From Phoronis australis (taxonomy: Eukaryota; Phoronida; Phoronidae), in NCBI GenBank assembly GCA_002633005.1, contig NMRA01000718.1, positions 1 to 22,118 on the forward strand: 22,118 bases of DNA. Direction: 5' to 3'. Position numbers and translations under genes: made by a program. The notes under the pieces are model-generated. The model was not told the DNA's origin, ran no database searches, and saw only the letters and a program-made list of their open reading frames with translations. Below, piece by piece: positions 1 to 10,100 of the stretch. Position 1 is the stretch's first letter. The number at the start of each line of letters is the position of its first letter.

Positions 1-914
1 ACAGTGCACACATTCTCAAACTCATTAATTTAGGATTGTCCAGTTTGTGAGCTTGATACTTTTTGATATGGAAAATTTGTATGGTTAGATTTTTGATCAA
101 AGGGAAAAATTCACTGCATAGAGACACAGGTCAAGCCAGTCTTTGTGTCAAGGTATGGTCAACACGTGCCAAGTCATATTGTATCTATGTTTAATTAATC
201 CTTGAAATCACAGGATGTTACAATTCCTTAGTCCAAAGTGCCAATGAGCCCAGTTCCCGTATTGTCGTAGACATTTCTTGAAAAACGTCTTTTGCGCCAT
301 TCTTGAAATTTGGAAATTTGGAGTTTGCCATTTAGTGTTGGGGGGGGGGTGAGTTTTGTGATCTTCAGTTTTCGTTATGGTGTCTTCGCATATTAAATAC
401 CACTTAGACATTCATGAACTTTCCTACCCATTGAAGTACTCGTGAAATTGATTAATGGCATTTTTGAACAGCGGAATTATCTCCCCTGTGATCCACGTGT
501 CCGAGCCAGTTACCCTTGACGATGAATAGAAATGCAGAACTGGGGGGAACCATGAATGGTTCTTTTTTGCCTGCAACATTTGATTTACTTGAATGATATA
601 ATGTTTAGTTTGGATTACTATCGACTGTTTTGACCACAATTAAACTATTCTGCCACGTACCTCTAGTCTATGAGTTGACACTTTTTATATTAGCATGAGC
701 CAGATTACATGTTCACAGTTGTTGTTTTACAAACAGCAATGCAGCACCATGTTTCAGCTGGTGGACTTAAGTATGGCTAGTACTAGATTTCAGAAAAAGT
801 CAGTCTTTGAATAGTTTTCAAAATACAATTTCTGGACTCAACATTTCTAATTTCTTGAACTTTTTGCAACCCTAGTCGCTGTACCCGCAAGTGAATCTGG
901 TTAATTCAAGTTAA
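1..914. repeat. Large direct duplication, copy 1 (allelic overlap)
   Basis: This segment matches 3595-4508 at a constant offset of 3594, with only about three single-base differences (near 171, 187 and 336) and no indels that I could find. It stops exactly at the N at 915. Copy 2 lies inside the second intron of the FRMD4-like gene. Copy 1 is therefore most simply the intron end of a left-hand contig from the other allele. No coding exon is visible in it. The two small minus-strand reading frames it contains occur identically in both copies and have no coding features. Confidence 0.93.
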
Positions 915-915
915 N
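915..915. other. Contig join (single N)
   Basis: This is a lone ambiguous base. The sequence to its left is the end of a duplicated block and the sequence to its right is unique. The single N is best read as an assembly join, not one uncertain base. Confidence 0.8.
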
Positions 916-988
916 TACTAAGGGTTCCCACTAAGTCCCTGCCTGTCGCACTACAATACCGTGTACTAATTGTTCCCAACTGTTGCAG

Positions 989-1132
989 GAGGAAGAACAA
1001 CTTGCCAAACTTGAGCTTGAGTATGAGCTTCAAAAACAAATCACACAAGCTGCCAAGAAGCTTGCCGAGGAGACGAGGGACAAAAATGTGCGCAAGAAGC
1101 GGCGACAGCAATACAATAAGGCGGTTACCAAG
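989..1132 (+). CDS. FRMD4: Exon A: basic coiled coil, first part
   Basis: The exon is 144 bp, 48 codons, phase 0 to phase 0. The acceptor is a pyrimidine-rich tract ending TGTTGCAG at 981-988. The donor is CAAG|GTAACG. The peptide starts EEEQLAKLELEYELQ and continues with ITQAAKKLAEE and the basic stretch NVRKKRRQQYNKAV. Regular Leu/Ile/Ala spacing suits a helical coiled coil, and the Lys/Arg cluster suits the family's cytohesin-binding region. Reading on past the donor gives only 15 further codons before a stop, which supports splicing here. In the assembly this exon is the first visible part of the gene and sits only 73 bases after the N join, so exons just upstream may be missing or duplicated. 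Confidence 0.85.
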
Positions 1133-4100
1133 GTAACGGGTCAGGGTTGTGGTGACCCGAGCGAGGAAATGATGTGATTGGATGGCTTAGTTCGATTGTA
1201 GTTGAGAAAGTTGTGTGTTGAAAGTCAGGGCCCTCACTCACCTGATGGGAAAGGTAGCTTTGCCTTCTGAGAGTTTTTTTTTCAGGTGATTGAAAATCCC
1301 CAACTACAGCAATGGGGCTGGAACTGGTGTGAGTTAAAAGCGATTTTAAACTGTTGGGCAATTTTTTAATCATGGGGGGTAATTTTTGGGCCTTAAAATA
1401 AAGAAATGCACAAGGCATGATTATTTTTATTGTTACTTGTAAAACAAAACTCGAGTTGGGGAATTAAAGCTTATTTTTCTTGAGAGCACCGGAATACCTT
1501 CTATTACCTGTGCTGAGCTCCTTTGTGCTGGTATTGGAGAGGTCAGTATATACTGATGACATGGTTTAGAGTGTAAGGCAATAGTCACAGGAGTCTGGTA
1601 TTTTGAAAACCAGTTTGATAGCTGTTACTCAGTGGAGGAGAACTGGTTCTCAAGATGTGGGACCCCTGTATGTGAATATTATTGAGTTCATAAAGATGGT
1701 GGGGATATCCGTCACTGAAACAAATCCCCAATCAGAAATCACAGGGCTCTCTTGCTCCTAAGTGGTCAAGGGCTCTGTAGTGTTGATGCTTAATACGAAA
1801 GTCAACACCTGCTCAGTGCTGCTAATGAACATGTTGTTGTCTTCGTATCATCTGAAAAGAATGTCACATGATTTTACACGAGTGCATTTGTTCAGATGGG
1901 ATTGGAGTTTAACTAGCGGCAACTATTAGATTTTGATTCCTTGTTGCATTGGAAGTAAGGTATTTGCAGAGTGTAATAGCATAGTGTAATAATTGTTTGT
2001 ATTTGTAGTTAAAAGAAATCCAAGAAAGATTAGAAGAAGCCCGACGGAAGGCTGGCAAGTCTGAAAGTATTAAAACGGACAGTAAGTGCTGCTCGTCTTC
2101 AGTGTACTAAAAATCTCCATATGGAAATACCAGAACGTGTCAAATTCTGTTTTCAGATCTACTGACTGTTGATAGGACTAGTGGCTTCAAATATAAATCT
2201 TACCAACTATGAGAGTGCTGTATTTGTTCTAAGCTTTTATCTATATGAATGCATCTCCATTGTTCTTGATACTGTTGATTTGCATTTTTTTTCTTTTGAA
2301 ATTACGGGCGTAGTTCCTGGTTTTTTGGAAGACATTTTTCAATATTTGATATTGAAATTTATAGGCACTATTGCCATGAAATTTGTGAACTGGATGCTTT
2401 TTGTCTCAGCTGGGACCTGTTGAGCCAAAAATATGGTAACTTTACACTTATTTAGACCGAGTCGGATTAGAGACTCGTACCAAAATGTATGACTTGTCGT
2501 GACATTCTGTTTAGACAGTGTCAACAATTTAATGTTACAACATTTTAGTGAAGTAGGCCCCCTGGTGTTCAAGTGCATGATTCTTGTATTCGTTTATGCA
2601 TAATTCAGTGTAAAATTGTTAACGACGTCGTCTCGCGTATGAATTGGCTACTTGTCCCGTCTGCTAACATGGACAAACCGTTTCAGATCAGAGTCTAGAC
2701 AGTTGGGGACCGTTAGATAGTGGTATGTAACAAGACCCAGCTTGGCCTAGAACTGCACGCGCAGCTCTTTACCGTGAATAACCGCATGATTCTATTCATA
2801 ACCAGATCAACTTGTTCAAATTACTCTCGGTATCTGTGTATTAAACTGGTTGTTGTAATACTGTTGTAGTGGTCACACTGTAGTTGATCATAGATTGGTC
2901 TTAGAGGTCAAACTGTAGACAGCTGTATGTAAGAACTCTCTGAATGTCTGCTATACCCTCTGGTTAAAAGTTAACATGGTGTAAATCATACAACTGGCGA
3001 CCTCTGTCAGTCATGTGTAGGAAAAAGTATAAATATTTGAAAATGATATACTGATACTGATACTGCATATTTGATATTGGTACTTTGTCGGAAATCCGAT
3101 AGTGAACTGTTGAAACAACGTTTTGAGCCTGTTAATTTTTTTTGTATTTTGAGTTTCGAGTCACTCTTGTGCAACAAAATTGAGTCCAGTAAAGCATGGA
3201 AATATTAAATTGATATTTTCGAAATTCGTGGTGTCACTTGAAGCCTCTAGTAATTTTCCGTTCTTGATATTTTGCCAATATTTTGCACTTCAGTATACGG
3301 TAGATTATCGGTACCCCTAGGATATGATAAGCTTCAGTCTTGTATCACAGTCCTCCTGTTGCAGCTTTCCATCCCGTCTCTGTTTCCTCACCACTTTACC
3401 CATAATGCGCCTGATGCTATCTGTGAAATACCGTCGGCTCGTCTTGCTGTGCCACGGTAAATACCCGTGTTTGTGTGGGATTGTGTGATGGAGAGGAAAC
3501 CGCTGTTGTTGCCCGCTATCCTCGGCCCAGTCTGTTGTTGCCCGCTATCCTCGGCCCAGTCTGTTGTAACCTTGCTACGACCTGGTGTCATGAAACAGTG
3601 CACACATTCTCAAACTCATTAATTTAGGATTGTCCAGTTTGTGAGCTTGATACTTTTTGATATGGAAAATTTGTATGGTTAGATTTTTGATCAAAGGGAA
3701 AAATTCACTGCATAGAGACACAGGTCAAGCCAGTCTTTGTGTCAAGGTATGGTCAACACGTGCTAAGTCATATTGTATCTATATTTAATTAATCCTTGAA
3801 ATCACAGGATGTTACAATTCCTTAGTCCAAAGTGCCAATGAGCCCAGTTCCCGTATTGTCGTAGACATTTCTTGAAAAACGTCTTTTGCGCCATTCTTGA
3901 AATTTGGAAATTTGGAGTTTGCCATTTAGCGTTGGGGGGGGGGTGAGTTTTGTGATCTTCAGTTTTCGTTATGGTGTCTTCGCATATTAAATACCACTTA
4001 GACATTCATGAACTTTCCTACCCATTGAAGTACTCGTGAAATTGATTAATGGCATTTTTGAACAGCGGAATTATCTCCCCTGTGATCCACGTGTCCGAGC

Positions 4101-7100
4101 CAGTTACCCTTGACGATGAATAGAAATGCAGAACTGGGGGGAACCATGAATGGTTCTTTTTTGCCTGCAACATTTGATTTACTTGAATGATATAATGTTT
4201 AGTTTGGATTACTATCGACTGTTTTGACCACAATTAAACTATTCTGCCACGTACCTCTAGTCTATGAGTTGACACTTTTTATATTAGCATGAGCCAGATT
4301 ACATGTTCACAGTTGTTGTTTTACAAACAGCAATGCAGCACCATGTTTCAGCTGGTGGACTTAAGTATGGCTAGTACTAGATTTCAGAAAAAGTCAGTCT
4401 TTGAATAGTTTTCAAAATACAATTTCTGGACTCAACATTTCTAATTTCTTGAACTTTTTGCAACCCTAGTCGCTGTACCCGCAAGTGAATCTGGTTAATT
4501 CAAGTTAACAGTCACGTGAACAATTGGTCAAGTCTTGGTAATTCCATCACGTTGTATGCTTGGTAGTTAGAGCATGCAATGGGAGACTGGTTATTCACTA
4601 GGTGGCGCTTGTGAAGAGTGTCCCTTCTTGTTACGGTGTAATCTCACTAACTTTGGACACATGTGACATCGTATAAATGCTGTTCCATATTCAAGTTAGT
4701 ATGCAACCGTAGCCACCAGGAGGCAGTGTTTTGAAGGATTGTGGTATTCACGTCGATCTTAAAAGTCCTGGGAAATTCTTGGCTAATTATTATTTTTGTC
4801 TGAAACTGGTGAGATAGTGCCATATCTGGGTTCAGTGGCAACACATAGAACACTTGGGGCATTGATGGGCTGAAAGATGACCTGAAGGCATGTATAACAG
4901 TGCGACCATTGCTTCACAAGCGCCACCTGATGAATTTGGAAGTCCCCATTGACTGAGACGCTAAAACTTATTTACTGACTGCACTTCAACAGACAAAAGC
5001 AAAGAGTAGACTCACTAATTTTGTTTCAGTTTACTTAACAGCTGGCCCATGATTTTCGTTGGTTGGCAGTTTTACTGTCTCATAAAAGATTTTTCATTAG
5101 TTTGGGATTGTTATGGTATTAATAGCCGTAACTACAGTGATCAGAGTGACCTCTATTCGTGTATACAAAAACTACAGCATCTTTTTTCAGATGTATTAGA
5201 GTGCATAGTACTTGATGTATTTACTTAAAATCAATGTCAAATGTTTGCAAAATACAAATTTTTAAAAGTAAGTATAGTTGTTAAATGCAGTGGACACCAT
5301 TTTACTTTGAGAGAGGTGTCTCCATTCTCCTTCAGTGTCATGTGATTGTCACGTAACTTATTTTGCTCTATCTTTTACAGAACCCGCCTCTCCTGCCAAC
5401 TCGCCGGCAGTTCGCCGACACCACCTTCAGGAAGACGACCGCTCTAAGGTCTCTGTCAGATCCCTCCCCAAAGTATGCATGTTCTTCTCTCCTCGCTTAA
5501 TTGTCTTGTTGCGTACTCAACCATGTCTTTGTCTTAATGAAAGAGAACGAGAGTGTCTTTATCGCACTCCATCCTCTAGTTAGTCTGTGTTTCCCAATAG
5601 TATCACGTGATATGCTTGTTGTAGGCTAGTTAGTGAGATGTTGCGTTCATGTTGTATGTACTCGTGGTCCATAGTTAAACCCTGTCACTCTCATTTTTCA
5701 TAATGTGCATGTTCCCTAAGTCTTGTCAGTGACATGTGATAGTAGGATCCTACAAACGCATGTTTCTAGTCGAGCCTAGTGTTCTCCCAATCTTGTTATA
5801 TGATATACATGTTCCCCTGGTCTTGTCAGTGATGTGACAGTAGTATCTTACAAACGCATGTTTCTAGTCGAGCCTAGTGTTCTCCCAATTTTCCTTAAGT
5901 TTATAATATACATGTTCCTCTAGTCTTGTAAAGGCATGTTTTAGTCAACCCCGGTGTTTCCCCAACCTTGTCATATTTTATGTGTGTTCACCGGGACTTG
6001 CCACTGATTGGTCGTATTCATATCCTATTTCTGCATGATTTAGTCATCCCCGCTATGTTTACTGACCACACCATATTAACGGTTCTCTTACCTCGATGAT
6101 GACACATCATGGTCATAATCTATTTATTTCCCTCTAATCGAACCGTTGTTTCTCTAAACTTTACCTTCTTCGTGTGTTCGTCTGGTCTAATCAGTCTCCC
6201 GCCACTTCTGTTACCTGGGAATACGCGCGCATGTCCTCAGCAAACAATTGAAGTAACTTAACACGGATTCTTCCTGTTGCGGAGTCATCCATGTTGACAA
6301 AATATACAGGAGAGGTCAAAGTTGAGGGAGGATGAAAGCCCTCTCCTTTTGTGATAGTGCCACTACTTGAAATTTAATCTTAATTCTATTACTGCATTCA
6401 GTCATGTAATCTAACTTGAAGACGTGTCAAATGTAGCAAATGGCGTTGTGTTATTGTGATAGTTTTTAGCTTAGCTGAAGCAGAGTGCTGTGTAATCTGT
6501 ATCCAGGTAACTTGTTTTGGAGGTGGCTTGTAACTTGGTAACACGTTTTGGGAGGTAGTCCAAGTTTTTAAACCTGTATCCAGGCAACGTGTTTTCCGTA
6601 CGTCGTTATTGATTATATCGAAATGTGCACATTATTTTTTAGGTGGAAATTGTTGAAGTAGAACGCCAACGCCGATCATCGTCATCATCAAGGTCGTCTG
6701 CAAGATCAGGTTCTCCGACGACGGGAAGCCCCGCACACCACAGGTCACGTGGCTCCACCCCCAGTCCTGTGCCTGCTCGGTAAGTGCCCGTCAAGTCCTG
6801 CTCATCTAGGCACTGGTCCCATTTTTTCTCTCATGTTCTCTTAGCTGACTATGTGACTAGAAATTAATTTGAATGTATTAACACACTGTGGTTATGTAAT
6901 AATGACCTTACTTAATTTGCTGGGGATGTAGGGATCATTTTCAGTGTTTTAATTCTTAAAATAAACAATGTTAATGATTGCAGGACACCAAACCTTGGAT
7001 TAGTGGCTTCACCAACAACCGATTACATCACGGCTTGTGTAATTAGACTTCATCCAGAAAGATGATCTCATTATTCAGTTCTCTGTGCTCACTGTAAAGA

Positions 7101-10100
7101 TTCAACAGTATGAGACAGGCGGCCTTCTCCCAGTCTGTTAACCCAGCTAAGGTGTTCAAATGTGCCAGACCAGGGGACCGTTTCATGAAAGTGACTCGGG
7201 ACAGAAATTTTGTCTCGCGCTCCCTCTTCTCAGTTGCTGAATAAAGTTTTAGCCAAATAATTATGAACACATCACAGTCTAGAAGTAATTTGCAGATTAA
7301 AATTATTTCAGTAACTCGCAGTTATGTGTATATTCTCAGAGATTTTGTGCTTTAGCTTAAGTGAGATTTAAAAGTGTTTTTCAGAAAAAGTTGTGTGGAG
7401 CGTAAGACCAAATTTCTACCTTAAGTCTTGAGTCACTTTTCATGGAACAGATTCTAGTAGGTTGTCTGATCAGGTTTTTGAGGATTTTGGTAACTAACTG
7501 TCCATGCACAATGTGTGTGTGTGTGTTTTTAGCATTTGTATTTTGTTTTCAGAGTGGCCAGTAGGGGTGGTTACATGCCAAGCTCCGTTTACTCGACGCG
7601 CACGCAGTATCGAAATCAGATGTACCCCACGTTCAGTTCACGTGACTCGGACAACTTGCACAGCAGCAGAAGTTACCCGGCGTTCGACTCTATCAGCCAG
7701 GACAGTCGTAGTAGTGGTTCATCCCTTGGTCACAATTTATACAACGTCAACACCGTGTCAACGGCAAAATACGATAGTGCTGACGATTTGAAAACTCCAA
7801 CTAACCCTGATCCTCCGTATCATTTGTTCTTAGACGAACGATTGCAAGCGCGGCACGACAGCTTGGAGCGTAGTAGCCACAGAGGACATAGGCATCGTTA
7901 CGGTAGCTTGGAGCGGAACTCCGGCCACCACTTATTGCCGCAATTAACACCGTCAAAGTTTGGTAGCAAGAGAGACTCGAAAGATTTTGAGCGTGTTGAC
8001 ACTTACGAACGGGAAGATTATGATTTCGAGAAAACACCAACACCTTTAGCTAAGGCGGACGGTCGGTTTGTGTATGATCCGCAGAACTATAGTGACAGTT
8101 TGCACAGGTATAAACACTATCAGTCCAGCAGTGGGTCACCAAGGAGTGTATATTACGATACAAGATCTCCTGAAGGATTTGGTAGGCGAAGCTCAGAAAA
8201 TAACTTATTATCACCTCAGGCAGAGGGTGCCAGTGAGGGGCCTTCTGTGAGGAGGAACTTCTCATTCAGCACATCTCATGATGTGCCCAGGCCAAATCCT
8301 TATGATCATCGAGTGTTTGAACGGACTCCTGTTGATTTTAAGCGTTATGAGCGTGGTGATTATTCTCCTGTGTACTCCCCATACAAGGACGTGTCCTCTA
8401 GACTTTGGTTAGATAGACAGATGGACAGTCCGCCCGCCCCTCAACCCGTCGGGCCGCGTCTCGGTCCGTACGAGTCAGAACTGAAGAATCCTCACTATGA
8501 GAGTCCGCTGGCATCTGGTGCTAAAATGGCCTTGAATGTCAGCACGCCCTCGGAGAGTACGGGCTCAGATTCTATTGATCCTAATGCTGGAACGCCAAAA
8601 TACTCTTCACCAGCAGTCCAGGAAGTGTCAAAACCGTATGAGATTGCAGACTATTATAAATATAGTGAACGAGTGCGAAAACAACGCAGTACTGATTCGG
8701 CAGAGTCTTCGTACATGACGCAATCTTATGATGAGTCAGTTGTCTCGCCACACATGACGGACGATGCTGACCAGCCCGTATCACCCTTCGCTATGTTCTC
8801 TGGCGTCATGAACGAAGCACCACCAAGTGGACCAATCACATCACCTGTGCGCTCTAATCCAGATTATGCTCAGAACGTGAACCCCACCTGTCAGCCGTCA
8901 CCAAAGATGCCTTGCCAACCAGCTCTGCAGCGCCTGCAGAGTGATGGGGTGTCCCCAGCCAACAGCACCCCTAATAGTTATAGGTTAGTGTCCTCGCCCC
9001 CTTCGTCGCCCACCACTCGCTTCTACAGCGTTCCTACGGGAACAGTGGAGGCTCTAAAACAAAAGTTTACCAACAAAAACTGATGCTTAGTTGAAATCAT
9101 TGTTAAGTAAACTTCTGTATATCTTGCTATCAATCTTATCAGACAAATTTTGTTGAATATTAGACAAAATGTGCTGCTGTATGTATTGCACTCAAAATCG
9201 AAATCAACTGCTTTTGTTTTGACTGTGTAGAAATTGTGCCCATACTTCGCAGTAGTTGTCTTTGTTTTGACTGTGTAGAAATTGTGCCTATACTTCGCAG
9301 TAGTTGTCTTTTATTCGACAAAAGATACAATCCTTGAATGCTCTTGTTTCATTTGTTGTAAATTGTTGTATATGATGTACTTCATGACTAAGCTAAGACT
9401 CTCTGTACGTTGTAGCAGTTGTTCAATGCACAGTCCTCTCCCCAAGCTATTGTGTCGGCCAATGTTGTGTGTGTCGTACAGTAATGCAGGCTACTTCGTC
9501 GCATGATGCAGAAACATTTCAGTGGTCAGACTCGGGTCGAAATTCTATATATCCTAGAGGCCTGTCCTTGTATAAGGGCACGTGCTACTGGGCCCTGAAA
9601 TATTGTGACCTTTGATGATACCGAAACTTCCTATGTGAACACTGCACTACAAGTCGGTCCTCTAGTTCACTGCCTCATATAACCTACGGTGACCCCTTCT
9701 GTCTGTCGGTGCGTTCACCCCCTGAATCATTTCTGCATCATTCTCCTATTGATGTGTGTTGACCCAGCATGGCTGCACTGTGCCTTCTACTCTAGTACGA
9801 AACTGAATCAGTCATTGCAGCTTTCTTTGTTAAATATGGCTTCCCCGCTATGCCCTGATGGTCTCTGTAAATTGTCAGATGTGTGAATGCAATAGCTGCC
9901 TAGAAACGATGGAAACATTTTCAAACATTCGAAACAAATGTTAGAGCTGAAATGGAGGTTAGGCAGTACCAGGTTTTGGGAACATTTATTTTTTTTGCAG
10001 TTAATTTTATACATTTTGTATTTTTCTCCTGTTTTATTGCTTAAGTGGAGCGTTATTTTCACTTCACTTGACTCGTAAAGCGGGCGATCACTGCATCCAC

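Larger units (their letters stand above)
2082..5380 (+). other. Intron B-C (repeat-rich)
   Basis: A 3.3-kb intron with donor GTAAGT and acceptor TATCTTTTACAG at 5369-5380. It contains a cryptic exon-like segment, a 29-bp tandem duplication, copy 2 of the 914-bp block and a MITE, each listed separately. In the remainder (2082-3364 and 4952-5368) I see no coding or RNA signal. Confidence 0.75.

Noticed and set aside
5381-5472. A second open frame in exon C (NPPLLPTRRQ and onward)
   Set aside because: It would enter exon D in a frame with an early stop. Only the KPASP frame links exons B, C and D.
8050-8784. Several frames on other strands or phases inside exon F
   Set aside because: They are shadows of the 1.4-kb coding frame.
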